Shown here piece after piece: positions 47,942 to 60,463 of a stretch of 64,000 bases of DNA. Position numbers and translations under genes: made by a program. The notes under the pieces were generated by a model. It was not told the origin of the DNA and made no database searches. It saw only the letters and a list, made by a program, of their open reading frames with translations. Numbering within the stretch: position 1 is the first letter of the stretch; the number at the start of each line of letters is the position of its first letter. Source of the stretch: Setophaga petechia (Eukaryota > Chordata > Aves > Passeriformes > Parulidae); the NCBI GenBank assembly GCA_024362935.1, contig JANCRA010000008.1:29444557-29508556 (forward strand), given 5' to 3'.

Positions 47942-49476
47942 ATTGCCAATGGGATACACAAAATTAATAATTAATCTAGGATTGTAACAGTTTAAAACAC
48001 AGTATTTACCCATGAACATCTACCTTTTTTGTTAGTAGAAGGAGTATTTCCACTGTCTGCCAAAATTGTGTTACTAAACTTTGGGCTGCTAATCAGCTGT
48101 GCTCAGATCTTGCAATCCTGACCTTTTTATCAAATAAACAGAATAAGATAACAAGTACTCTGTTAAAAAGGCAGTTAAAATGGTGCTGGACATGAGCTCC
48201 TGTGAACTTTTACTGAGACAGTAGTTTATTCACTCTGTTTCCTAAGTAAGAACTAGGCAGCATAAAATGAAACATGAAAACAACAAATTCAAAATCAAGT
48301 GGAAGACCTGATTCCTCAAACTGTGTTTAATCTGTGCATGTCTGCTGTGGATTATTATGTGGGCCAAATATTGCTACCTTACAAAATTAGCTGAACTCAA
48401 TAAATTAATGGAAGGGAAAAATAAAAGGTGTGAGGAATATTAAATCCAAAGGCAACAGAAATATCCAAATAAATTCATGAGCTGCAAATTTCTGGAAGTT
48501 GGGAATTTCCTTTGCAAATATCTCTAGCAGTGGCTGAGAGCAGGTATTTAAGAGCACGGAGACCTAGGAGAGAGCAGACCCAGAGGTGAAGGAAGCAACA
48601 GTGTGTCTTTGCTTTGACCTGGTTTGGCCATTTCTCTGATATGCTGAGCTTTTTCAAACTGGAGCATATATCTTGGGCAAAGTGGATCCTTGTGTAGGTG
48701 TTTGCCTTCCTTTGAGAATAACTTGATTGAATTAATTTGAATGAACAAATTTGAATGTTGTGTGGATTTTTCCCATTCATCTCCTCAGACTGTCAGCTCT
48801 CAAGCCTTCGTGAAGAGGAGTGAAGCGATAACAAATTTATGGCTGATTATCTTAAGTGAAATCTAAAGCTACTCTCTTATCTGCAACTCTTAGATGTATG
48901 GCAGCTTCTGAGTGCAGAAGCAATGAGAGAGCTGCAGTTGTAGAATTTGTGAATTTGCATTTGTGAAATCATGTGTTGGAATTATGTGACTCAAGTGACA
49001 CTGTTTTTTCAATGACAGAGATTTAAATAATGAGACAGTAAGCTGGCTATCTGAACCTGGAATACTGCACAGTAACTGCATATACAGAAACAGTGCAAAG
49101 GATGAGGTTGCACATGGCTAGTTTTGATTAAGTGAAGATATCTTTTGTATAACTGTGTGAATATTCGGGGGGCATCATTTTGGTGGAATAATGTTCCCTC
49201 TACTATCAGTTTGTTGTCAGAGAAGAAAATAGAGGTATATACATTACATTTTCTGTCTTAGAGTTTTAACTTGCAACTGCACCTTAGTCATTCTTGAAAG
49301 TCATCTTTATGACTGTTTTATTTCACTGGTGGCATTTTTCAGTTTTAATTTTTTTTAATCGAGAATATTTTGAGAAGTTGACAAACAAGTACGCATGTAA
49401 GCATTTAAAATATATTATTTTTTATTTAGACCACACAGGTTGATAGTGGGTCCAATAACTATAACAACTAAAGTAA
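47942..49476. other. Non-coding, no recognisable feature
   Basis: About 1.5 kb of A+T-rich sequence. A 101-codon minus-strand frame (48475-48780) has no recognisable domain. No repeats were identified. Confidence 0.5.
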
Positions 49477-50088
49477 TCACTTAGATGATGGAGTAGGGTA
49501 GACCTTCACCAGATTTGCAGGTGTGAAAAAAACTAGGATGAATTGTTGGTACACCATATGTACCATTGGGTTGTGCTGCCATTCCATGGCATGTCAGAAG
49601 GCTGGAGATCTTGGCCAGCAAGACTCTTCTACAGCCAAGTATAGGCTAGTGCCAAGTCCTGCCCTTGGGGAAGAAGAAACCTCAGGTACTCACCTGGGTG
49701 AAGTTTGGCTGGAAAACCACATTCCTGTAAAGGCCCTGGGGATCCTGGTGAACACCTAGCAGAACATGAGCCAGCAAAGTCCCTTTGGAATGCAGGCAGC
49801 CAGGAGAAGCCAGATTGCACCAGAGAAAGCATTATCACTAGATCAGGGATGGTGAATGAGTCTTCCTGACTGCTCAGCCCTGACTGTAGCACATCCGTTG
49901 TGGTCTGTAGCACATCCCACAACTGGGCTCCCCTAAGCAAGGGAGACGTGGTCATACTGGAGCGAGTCTAGAAAAAACCTCTGCAAAGAGGAAGGTACTT
50001 GGGAATCTATCATATGTGGAGACCCTGAGAGAATTGTGATTGTTTCGCCTGAAGAAGAGAAGACACAGAATCTTCCCAAGAATTCCTA
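49477..50088 (+). mobile_element. CR1 LINE reverse transcriptase fragment (pseudogene)
   Basis: Plus-strand CR1 ORF2 piece running from just before the catalytic centre into the thumb. 'TTAGATGATGGAGTAGGG' at 49482-49499 corresponds to the LDDG block. The following 'FTRFAGV' at 49505-49525 occupies the position of the FADD catalytic box, with both aspartates replaced (FAGV at 49514-49525). Later blocks include 'GTGCCAAGTCCTGCCCTTGG' near 49649, LENHIPVKALGILVNT (49703-49756), 'CATGAGCCAGCAAAGTCCC' near 49767, and 'CATACTGGAGCGAGTCTAG' near 49953. The match ends at the 'GAAGAAGAGAAGACACAG' segment near 50070. Stops and frameshifts are frequent. The ORF2 C-terminus and 3' UTR are missing, unusual for a 5'-truncated LINE and implying a later deletion or rearrangement. 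Confidence 0.82.
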
Positions 50089-50460
50089 GAAGTTGTGGCT
50101 CACACTCAGACTCTCATTACAAATCCCAGTTGTGCCCTGCAGCAGCATCTTGAGCCTCCGTTAACAGCAGGTTTCGGTGTCAGCCGTGAGGGCAGAGGTG
50201 CCTGCCTTGACTCTCAAAACACAGGGACATATGTCCTGCTGCTGTCTCCTTCTTCTCTGATCAGTGGTGAGGTGGGGACTGGGGAAAGAGGGATTGCTGA
50301 TGAGGGAGGCAAGGAACAGATCAACGAGGGCAGGCACCACTTTCTCCAGCCCTTTGAGTTGCTGGGCTGTTTGTTCTACTCTCACCCTTGTATCCCATCT
50401 TCTCCAGGGAAGAGCTTCTGGTCTTGCCTCTTCTGAACAGGAGGAGGTGAGTTGAGGTCA
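50089..50460. other. G+C-rich segment of unknown nature
   Basis: About 370 bp, G+C-richer than the flanks, joined directly to the truncated 3' side of the CR1 fragment. A 113-codon plus frame (50095-50436) and overlapping minus frames are open, but none resembles CR1 ORF2 or another known protein. Because it replaces the expected CR1 3' end it may be part of a second, unrecognised repeat or the product of a rearrangement. Confidence 0.3.
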
Positions 50461-51676
50461 TGCCACAGATAGAAGAATGGCTATTTTGTACATTTGTATT
50501 GCAAATCTCAAGTTGGAGGCCGATATTGTGTACTGCAGGAGAAAAGGGAAAGGTAGGAAAACATACGGGAGAGAGAGGGTGCATGTCTGTTCCTGGCCTC
50601 CCCCCAAAAAACTGAAGTGACCTCTCACTCTTTGAAAGCTGTTGTGAAACTTCTGAGCTGTACCCTTCTGAAATAAGCACCCAGAAACCATAAATACCCA
50701 GAAGATATAATATTCCTTTTGGAGATGTTGCTCTTCTCTGCCACTTCTTGACTGACTCACTTCCAGCAGCTACACTGATCTTAGTCCTGTGGGCTCAGAA
50801 CCTGAATAAATGCATGGTTTTATTGGCAGTGAGAGATAGAGACTCTTAACACAAGATTGTGCATCTGTCTTTATGTATACCTTATGAGATCTCAATAATA
50901 TAATTAAGTAATGGTAACAAAATTTCTGAATTATTGTAAATTCTATGTGAATACAAAGAAAAAAAATCCTTTCCATCAGCAATAAGACATTCCATTTTTA
51001 TTTGACCAGTTAATTAAATGTAGGCATCTAGCACTAAAGGACTTGAGACAACTACAATTTGAATGATGTCCTGACAACAACATAATATCCAGTTTAGGGA
51101 TTGAGAGTATAATATTTTCATTTTTTTTTTTTTTGGATCCATTAAATCAAAATACTTCCAGATCTCATATTTTTGAGGCTTTGTTTTGCTTCTTTGGTTG
51201 ACTCCTACTACTTTTTGGTGGCTCTTATTATTCCCAGGCAAGCTTCATAGCTCTGGTGCACCATTTTGGGCAAAGAATAGCGAGAAAGCCTTCTACCTAC
51301 CTGCCTCTCTTGCATATTTAGCTAGCTGTCATGGGAGATAATGGTTCCTGAATTGCCAAACCAAAAATCACTGGGTTTGTTTGCACTGTCTATCCAGTGT
51401 CCTTTTCCTCTCAATTTCACCCCACTGCTTCTGCAAAGCCTTGCAGCTTAATGAAGAAAGGGTTAGGTTAAAGTTGTTGCCTCTTCTCCTTGATTTAGTA
51501 ATTTAAAATATATTTCTTTTTGTATTTCAACTGTGTTACTCTTATGTTTGGTCAAGCAGAACTTGCAGCAAATGAGCAGCAGAGAGTGAGTGCTTTACCT
51601 CATGACTGTGGGAGCTCAAGTGCCATGCAGCAGTTAGGCTATAGCAGGGTCTTGGTCCAGCTGCAGGCTTGATTGT

Positions 51677-51695
51677 ATGGATGGATGGATGGATG
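51677..51695. repeat. (ATGG)n microsatellite
   Basis: Four full ATGG units and a partial fifth. A short tetranucleotide repeat. Confidence 0.85.
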
Positions 51696-53564
51696 TGCAA
51701 AATCCCAAAAGGAGCAGTTCAGATTATGTGGGCATTGTTTTGTTTGGCTGTTTCCTGAGGTTTAAGGTAAATGACATTATTGGTCATAGAGGGAGGTTAT
51801 ATTGGTGTGGCATGTGATGGCATTACATGCTTAATGGCACTACAAAAAATGACTGCCTCAAATGGCAACTCCTACTTAACAAAGGAAACAGCTTCCCCAT
51901 CAGTTGCTTTGCATACTTTATGTACAAGTGGAAGTATTATGCTATGATGAAATATGTGCTAAGACTGTTTTGAAACACTTGACCTGAATCTCAAGTACAT
52001 TTAAGGTTGAGAGAAATTGCAGTGAAAATTCAGTTATCTAAAGACTTAGCAATATGGTAAGAAATTTACAATGAAGATACGGAACCACTTGAAAATTCTG
52101 TGATATCTGTATTTTCTTTTACTATGATTTCTGAAGAATTGAGGCGCTGTCAGATTTGCTAACCATTTATTTTAACCTTTTAAAGAGATCAAATACCTTA
52201 AAATCCTCAGGGATTAGGAGGCCAAAGTGTCTTCTAGGTGGCTCACTGTGTTCTCACATGCTTTAGTATCTGTATAGGTCTGATAATTTTTGTGGGATTC
52301 ATTTGACCAAGTGCAGTGTAGGTGGCTGCATCTGATACAGTCACTGTAGTCTCCCACTGGTGCCCACAGTAGTTAGTAGCAGATGCTTCTAGAGAGTGAT
52401 TCATCTCATCTTAAGGCTTACCCTAGGCAAGTCAATATATGTTATGACATACCAATATAAATCACATCAAATTGGAAGTTTTACACTTTTTAAAATATAC
52501 TGGGACATAAATTTTCTCACATAAACTTAAGCCTTGGAAAACATATGCTATCCTCTACTCTCAGTCTGTGATGTCCACGTGACACATGTTTTTAGTGTTT
52601 GAAGATCTCTGAAGTGTGTTCACTGAACACCTGGACATGTAGCCATGTGTGGCTAGATGCTTGTGTTTGCATATATCAGCCCAAGTAGGCACAAAGCCAA
52701 CCCTTTGGCATATTAAAAATTAGGCCAAGATTTCTTGTCTTCACTTTATTTGTCCATGCTGTCTGTCCATGTTATGACTGTTCATCTCTTTCTTTGCTTG
52801 GTTGTTTTGTTGTTTTGTATTTTTTCCCCTAAATGTGTGTTTCTGTGCAGTGGAAAACACCTCTCCTGTGTTCTCTTGTCCATCTCTCTCATGGTGTCTA
52901 GTGCAGTCCTTCCTGTTGGTAATTTCCCTACAGGGTTTCCTCCCTGCTTTTAATCTACAAAACTTTGGTTTGGAATGGGTCAAGAGGTTGTATTCAAGCT
53001 GAATGCCTTCTGATCACTCCTTGTCTGTGCTCTGGGACATGCTTTTCTGTTCAGAGTAACATTAATTTTTCTATAAGGGGAAAATCAGGAGTCCAGGAAA
53101 TTAAGTAAACTATTGGTATGTCAAAGCTGTCAAATCCAGTAATTGATGAATAGTAAACTGGATGAATCTGATGCTAAACAAATTAAGAAAAGAAAAAAAA
53201 TAAAAGAATGCCCTAATAATTTCTAATGGTTTCTGTGAACTAGCTGCAAAGGCACCATATGTATATTAGGAAAAGTATCTTCATTTTTACTACAGCTCTG
53301 TCAGAGGTAGTCTGTCACTTGTGGTTTACCTTTTCTTATTGGAAAAGTGTAAAGATATAACAGGAATTGTCTCAAAGGTGTAGTACTCTTTCGTAGTTAT
53401 ATTTAAAGGGGTGAAAACTAAATTTGATGTTCATTTAAGAAACTTAGCTGTTTAACTTGAGAGAATTTCTCAATAGCCTGCTTGTAAAAAAGACAGTCAA
53501 TGTAACAAATCTTACTTTCTTTTTCACCCAGATGCACAGTGCATTGGTTGTTAATGCATCTCTT

Positions 53565-53579
53565 GATATATATATATAT
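53565..53579. repeat. (TA)n microsatellite
   Basis: Seven uninterrupted TA units in an A+T-rich context. Confidence 0.8.
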
Positions 53580-56500
53580 TTGATAAAGCTGACATTTTTT
53601 AACTGCAGGAGGTTCTTCAAAATTCATAGTGCAACTATATTACCATGAAATAAAGCATAATTCTTCAGGAAAAGCAATACAGATCACCAATTCAATTTCT
53701 GAATCACCAGGTGAATATGAACTGGAATTGCTGTGATCACCTGTCACAGATGCTTTTCATTTTCCCTACTGTCTGTCTGTACCATCATGAGTTTTTTCCA
53801 TGCAGAGGCAGTAAAAATAGCAGACAAGCTCACATTTATCAGGAATATGTCCAAGACCAGTGTTTGAAAAAGACCAAAATAACTCAATCCTACCCAAAAT
53901 AACAGAAGCCCAAGTCAGTCTGCTGAGACTAAGTTGACAAAACCATAAGATATGTGGCAAAAAACCCAACAAAATAAAGAAACCTTCCCACACAAATATT
54001 AACAACTTGGTCAGAAATGTTGTGTAAAAATAAATTGCAATTCAGAAGACACTGTGTCACAAATAAGAGAGCTGAGAAGACGCAAGTGACTTCAAAAATC
54101 ACAACTGATTCACTGCACATAGAAGTGAGTAATAAATAATGAAATACATGATATTGAATGAGGAGAGATGATACTTAAAGCAGCTTCCAAAACTAATAAG
54201 CAGTACCAAAGTCTAATGCACGTCTGACTTTTCATATATGAATTCCTTCTCACAAATCAATAAAGCTATTGAAATATTTAAAATTAAACTATATTCTCAA
54301 GCACTTTTCTGGCTCAGTGACAAAGATTGAACACGAAGGTATTCCTTGCATGTGAAAAATTAAAGCTACATTGGCTTTAGTATTGCATATGGATATGGAG
54401 TGATTTAGTTCTGTTTCTATCTCACCTGGAGGGATGTAAGTTATGGAAAATATTGTAAGAAGAGCAGGTTGATAAGGACTATTTTCAGGAATAGATGGGA
54501 TCGTAGTGAACAGTTTTATGGAGTAAGTGACAAAAAAGATAATGAGGTCTAGAGAAAACATTCAGCTTTAAGCCTGCAGGAACTAGGGCAATGGCAGCAA
54601 CTAAGGAAAATGGCTGAGAGATCTAATTGAAGTGTGCATAATCTTAAATGGTATAGATAATCTTAATGCTTTGTACCCAGCATGCATTCAAAGACCAGGG
54701 GCAAGTACTGTACTTAAAATCAAATGCAGGCATAAAGAAACACTTATTAAATTAATAGTAACTGCTGAAGTGACCTGCAAGGCATAGGTATTGAGAAAAA
54801 CACATTGAGGGTTCCTCGGGCAACAATTAGGTTATGTCCTGCAGCCATCAGCACTGGAAGGAAACAATCATGGCTTCTTCCACTTCCTCAGTGACATTCG
54901 AGAGGGGGTTTTTGTTTTGTAACTGTACTTGAACCAAGACTGTTTGACATTTTTTTATTTCATAAAACTAGATTAAAACGTCTCATTAGATTTTTTTTTT
55001 ACAACCTCTTACAGATTAAAAAACACAGAATGCAGCTTTAAGTTGACAGTTTTGTGATTTAGGTTGTCTGAATATATATGCATGAGCATTTCCTAGCTGC
55101 ATATGTTGCTGAAAGGTTTTGTACATGTAGATTCCCATCCAGAGCATCTTGTTAAAATCTGTGCTGACCACAGATTAAGAAAATATGCATAAAATATGCA
55201 CGATCTTGGTTATTTCTTAGAGGAGGATCAACGACACATTTGACATTTTAATGCCAAATATATTATAATCATAATTGTGATTGACATTTCTGCTGAAGGT
55301 TTTAGTGGCAATGTAACCCAAATTACCCTTGCTGCTGGGCAATCAGAATTTATTTTGCTGGCAACGTCTGTTGGCAAAAAAGTTCCCTGATTTTTTACCC
55401 ATTTTTTTCTCAACATCTCCCCTCCAGCAAGCCCTTGATTTCTGTAGCATAGCCCTTCTTATCCACTATTAAGGGTACAGTTCCAGGTGACTGATGTCAG
55501 ACTACTCTCTAAGCACTTCTGGGAGTGTAACTGCAGCATGCAGTGCTGAGATATCAGAAAAGTTAAAGAAAAGGCAAATTAGCCCAGGCTGAGTACAGAA
55601 GTAGTGATGAGGTATTGCTCCCAGGACCTGATCAGTCATCTCTGAGCCATGCTGTTCTATGTAGAATAAACAGTGTATTTGTGTATTCTTACATTGAATA
55701 GTGAGCCTGTCACGTGTTTTAGCCTGAAAAATCTGAGATTTCTTACTTAGGTTTGAAACCAAGAATGAAGAAATGAAGAAATAAACAAATCATTAATTCG
55801 CAGCTTAGGACTGTGGAAAAAAGTATTTTTGTAAAGATTTCGGTAAATCTTGAGCTAACATGAGGTGCCTTATTTCTTAAGATATTGTATTCTAGTAAAA
55901 GAAATAAAAGATGGAAAGAACTGAATTTGGACTGTATTGCAGTGTGCACTCCACAGAAGAACTCAGAAATCTTAATCTTAAAGCTCACCAATGGCCCTGC
56001 TCCCTATTTCCAGTAGAGTGAAGGGTTCATATTCTTCCAAGAGCAATATTGCACATTTAAGGTACCTTTATACTGGAGATATTTTTTTTTCCTCTTTTCA
56101 TTATTAGAGGCAGAAGAAAAAATAACAAAACAGATATTTAAAGACCAAATGTAGACAGAACAGCTGTAGTTTTAGCAAGTGTTAGCTGGATGAAATCTGA
56201 TAAACAAACAATACTAATAGAATGATAATAGTTTTGGGCAGCCAGCCAGGAACACACTGTTGTGAATAGGTCTGGAAAGATTTTTTTTTTTTAATGTTAT
56301 TTGGCAATATAGCCTGTTTTATCAAAGGTGAAGTAATTTGTGCAGTTGTTGGTTTGCACTAGGTTTTGAGGATAATCTGTTATAGACAAGAAACAAGGAA
56401 ATTGGGTACCAAGAGTATGAGCATAGGAAACCTTACTTGGTTTGGGATAAACAATTATGCTGTGACTGAGGGAGAACAGGGATTTGAAGCTGAATTCTGG

Positions 56501-56919
56501 TATAATCCAGGCCAGTAGCCAAATGCTAAGCAACTGAGTGTGGCAGACAAAAATACACAGCCCTCTTTTGCAATGTGGTTCCATTTTTGAAAATGTTCAA
56601 AAGATTGGTCTCTTATTCTGTTTGGAAATTGAAACAAAATTTGCAGCAGCTTCAGTTGATCTGACATTTAATTTCAATGCTTTGTTCAACCTGTAGCAAT
56701 AAGCAGAACATGTGTTAGGTGCAAATTATTTGTGTTTAATATAGATCTGGAAATAGTTTCTGGAGTGTAGAAAAATGAATTAATGATTTTTTAGGCTCTA
56801 ACAGATCTTTTCAAATGAATAGTCAGAAAAAATATGCAATGAAAAGAGGATGGCAATTGTTTATTTTCCATTAACAGTGAAAGAATCAACTTAAGCCTAA
56901 TGATAAATCTTTTATTTTT

Positions 56920-56941
56920 GACCCCATTTTTAAATGGGGTC
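56920..56941. repeat. 10-bp perfect inverted repeat with 2-nt spacer
   Basis: GACCCCATTT (56920-56929) and AAATGGGGTC (56932-56941) are exact reverse complements separated by TT. It could form a small hairpin or bind a dimeric factor. It lacks a T tract or other terminator context. Confidence 0.85.
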
Positions 56942-57461
56942 ATCTGTTGGAGATGATTCTGCCTCATGTTCACCTGACTACCTTCTGAACCTCTGAGCCC
57001 TAAAGTCTCTATTAACTTTACTGATTGCACTGTTGATCGCTGAATTGAACGACATTTTCCATAACTTTATCAAATACTTCATTGTCTTGTAAGTAAGGTT
57101 AATGTCATAGGTTTGTGAGGCAGTATTTATTAGAACTTTAAATGGATCCCATTACTTGGAATGAATTTGACATGTAGCTATATTTTACTCTGGACACAAA
57201 TACCTACTCTATTTCCTGTTCACCAGAAATGTTGTTCTAAGAATTGTTTTAACTTTTTTTTTTCTATAGAGTTCATAAATGAAGGCTCTTGCTGGTGTAG
57301 TTAATATTCTATGTTGAGAGGCAGGTGAAGCAGTAGTGCTAATGTCTAGGTTGTTTCCTTCCCTTTTAAAAATTTTTTTAGCAGATCTGCTCCAATTTTC
57401 AGCTGCTGTTTATCTTTTCCATGACCTAAAAACAAAAAAGCACCTGTCAGCTGAGAATGGT

Positions 57462-57962
57462 TCATAGAATCATAGAATGGCTTGAGTTGGAGGGACCTTA
57501 AAGATCATCTAGTTTCAAACCCATCTGCCATGCCTAGGGACATCTTCTAGCAAATCATCTTTGTCCAAGTCTTATTCAGCCTGGACTTGAACATTTCCAG
57601 GGATGGGGGATCCACAACTTATCTGTAAGGCAACCTGTTCCAGTGCCTTACCATCCTCACAGTAAAAAAAAAAAAAAATAAAAAAATCCTAATACCTAAT
57701 CTCAATTTAAAGCCATTCCCCCTTGTCCTATCAATTCATGTCCTTAAAAAAAGTCCCTCTCCTTTTGTACCTTTTAGGTACTGGAAAGTGCTACAAAGTC
57801 ATTCCCGAGTCTTCCTTCTCCAGACTAAGCAGCCCCAATTCTCTTAACCTTGTCTTCTTGGGAGAGGTGCTCCAGCCCCCTGGTCATATTTGTGGTCCTC
57901 CTCTGGACTCACTCCAGCCGGCCACATTCTTCTTACACTGGGGGCCCCAGAGCTTCAATCAC
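57462..57962 (-). mobile_element. CR1 LINE 3' region, minus strand, well preserved
   Basis: Begins on the plus strand with two intact terminal repeats (TCATAGAATCATAGAATGG) and continues 'GGGACCTTAAAGATCATCTA', the reverse complement of the canonical avian CR1 3' UTR. It then runs through 'AACATTTCCAGGGATGGGGG' near 57591, 'GGCAACCTGTTCCAGTGCCT' at 57630-57649, 'TGTCCTATCAATTCATGTCC' near 57725, 'TTCTCCAGACTAAGCAGCCC' near 57818, 'GGTGCTCCAGCCCCCTGGTC' near 57868, and 'CTCTGGACTCACTCCAGCCG' near 57902, to 'GGGGGCCCCAGAGC' near 57940. An A-rich expansion (57664-57686) interrupts the RT-coding part. It is among the least diverged copies here, 5'-truncated at about 500 bp. An 82-codon plus frame inside it is antisense and meaningless. 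Confidence 0.95.
57664..57686. repeat. A-rich expansion inside CR1
   Basis: A15, then T, then A6, at the point where the CR1 coding sequence has a shorter A-rich word (reverse complement of TTTTTT-type codons). Simple-sequence growth inside the element. Confidence 0.75.
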
Positions 57963-60463
57963 TGTTCCTAAACCACCATCCTAACCTAAGACTTTTTGGG
58001 ATTAAAAAAGTTTAACATCAAAAGACCAAACTTCATAGTCTGGTCTGACTTCTTGCATTCAGACATCTACAAGGTCTTACCAAATTATGTTGTGAGTATT
58101 TTGGGCTGCCCAAGAAGGAAACAGGACTGAATGCTCCTTTTCCATCAACATGTAGGCACACATCTTCCAGCTGAAGTGCTTCTCATATGAATTTTGTCTA
58201 AACCAGTTTCTCTCCTCAAAAATATTGATTAGTTCAGTAGCCTGAACTGCTTCCTAAAATGTCTCCAGAGCAAAATGCAGCTGAATATCAGTCTTGTTGT
58301 GATTAGATTAATTCACTGGAATGCCATCAGCATTGAGGCAGGTGCCTTCCAACCTTGAGACCAGCTGGAAGTGCTTTTTCTGTAAACTCCCAGGTGCCAA
58401 GAGGCAGTCAGTGAAAGCAATTTCAGACACAGAATTAATGAAGGTAACAGCTGATGATATTGGGCAGCAGTGTTTGACAAAACATCTGATTTCAAAAGGA
58501 ACAGTATCTTTAATCACATGGGTAATATGTTATGGATTATAAAAGGGATGCTCATCCATGAGATCGATTCTTGTCCAAGGAGTTTAATACAATGGGTATC
58601 TTCATATTCCCATTTGGATGAGGCATCCTGCCCATGTACCACCTAGTGAGACATCACAGATATTCTCCTAGACTTTTGTTTTGTTCTTGCAGCTGTCACA
58701 ATGAAAACCTTTACTCATTTTTTAATTTTGAGTTTATTTGTTGTAACAATGAAGTTTTTCCAGTCCCATAAAATCTTCTGAATGATGGAATCTCCAGAGC
58801 TTTCATTCAAGTAATTATTTAAGAGTATGATATGCCAGGTAAAAATGTAACTATCTACCACTACTGAGAAAGCATAATTTCTTTTTAATATTTTCTTCTT
58901 TAGTCAACTTATGCCTTCTTTATGTCAACTTATCACCTGTGCTGTTTGGGGATCAGGATTAGGGCATTGCTGGGGGGGGGAGATTGCCACTATGATTTCT
59001 AGGTCCAGCTCAGAATCTACTTTCTTGCTGTCTCTATCTAGACACTCATCACCAGCAGCTGTACTGGTAAATTGTCAAGAAACAGTATCTTTGTTTCTTG
59101 ATCTTTATTACTGTGTTTTTCTTTCCCCTGCTTTGAAGATCTATGCAGGCAACTGTCAATGAAATTGCTGCACTTACCTTCTTCTATTGACATATTTCCC
59201 AAATATATAGGTGCTTGTAAGGAATTTTTGTAATGTTATATCCACATGCTTTTCCTCTGAGTCATCTATCAAAACTGATTAGACGATACGTTTTGTGCAT
59301 TGAGGTGAGAAAAGGCATTCTAATATATCCCTTTTCTTATTACATAGGCTATTGAGTATTTAAGGTTCACTTTATTATTCTTCTGGAATATTTTTTTTTT
59401 TTTGTTCTTATTTCAAGTACTGTTATGGGATTAAAATTTATTCATAACTTCGCTAGAGGCAAGATCAAGTTCAGTGGCAGTTTGACTGCCCATCTGGATA
59501 AGTTGGCTTGTATAGTAAAGTTACTGTGAATTGACATTTAACCCAAATATTTATATTTTATAATTACCATTCTGTTAAAAATGCAGTTTGCTATGCTTCA
59601 ATCGGTTCTCTGTCTCTGGGTTTAAGAGTGTATTGTTTCATTTGTTATGTGACATTATCTAATGCTCAAGAGTGGCAGCAGGCAAATCTTTTAACTCTTC
59701 ATTATTCATTAGTTTCTGTTCTGGTTCTTCTAGCTCCTGGGACCATCAAGTCATCACATGCTTGAACTTGAGTATCATTATTGCTGGCACAGGCTGGTCA
59801 AAGCATTAGAGCTGGCAAGACACACAAAGGAGTGGTGTGTGGTGTCACAAGTACACATTGCTGCAAATCATCATCTTCTTGAGTTTTGTTCTTGTTATTT
59901 TTGTACTACAAGGTTCTGTGTGTGCAATCCTGTACCATTGTAGGAGTATTTTCTGTGGAGCTTTCTGATGTTCTGCCCTTTTCTTGGAAAGAATTATTTG
60001 CATTTTCCTTTTTTTGCAGAAAATATTGCTTTCTGTCTAAGCATACATGACATGCAATCTCTAGTTATGATGATAAATGTTAGCACCAGTCAGCTGAATC
60101 AGCAGTTTATATCCTGTTTAGCAATGCTGATTTATCAGCATAATTTAACTTTCTTGAAAATGTGCAAGAAATAAAAGTGGTATCTGCTATATATGAAATT
60201 CTCTCCATCAGGACTAGTTTTGCAGCAACAGGACACATTAAAATTTCTATCAATCATTGGTAAAGTACTTGTACAAGCCTAGTGCAAAAACCTAGGAAAA
60301 CTAAGTTAATCTCTGGTGCTCAGTAAGCTGATTTCCCCATTTGCAAGCATGAGTCAGTTCTCTTGCAGATGGCATTTTATTCAAGGGAGGTTTCCCTGTT
60401 ACCTGAAAGCACTTCAATTTCCTTTTCTTTTTCCACCCATTATATAATACTCCATGAACACAG
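57963..60463. other. Non-coding, no recognisable gene
   Basis: About 2.5 kb. Overlapping 60-73-codon frames on both strands near 58308-58542 look random. A G9 run lies near 58973-58981 and a T13 run at about 59391-59403. A 68-codon frame at 59968-60174 ends beside AATAAA, but no promoter or domain supports it. Confidence 0.5.

Larger units (their letters stand above)
50461..57461. other. Non-coding, simple repeats only
   Basis: About 7 kb, mostly A+T-rich. It contains a T14 run at 51121-51134, (ATGG)n at 51677-51695, (TA)n at 53565-53579 and a clean palindrome at 56920-56941. Frames of 60-119 codons are scattered on both strands without recognisable motifs. No transposon consensus was identified. 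Confidence 0.5.

Noticed and set aside
59968..60174. Small gene ending at AATAAA near 60168
   Set aside because: A 68-codon frame next to a common hexamer in A+T-rich DNA. No promoter, homology or splice support.
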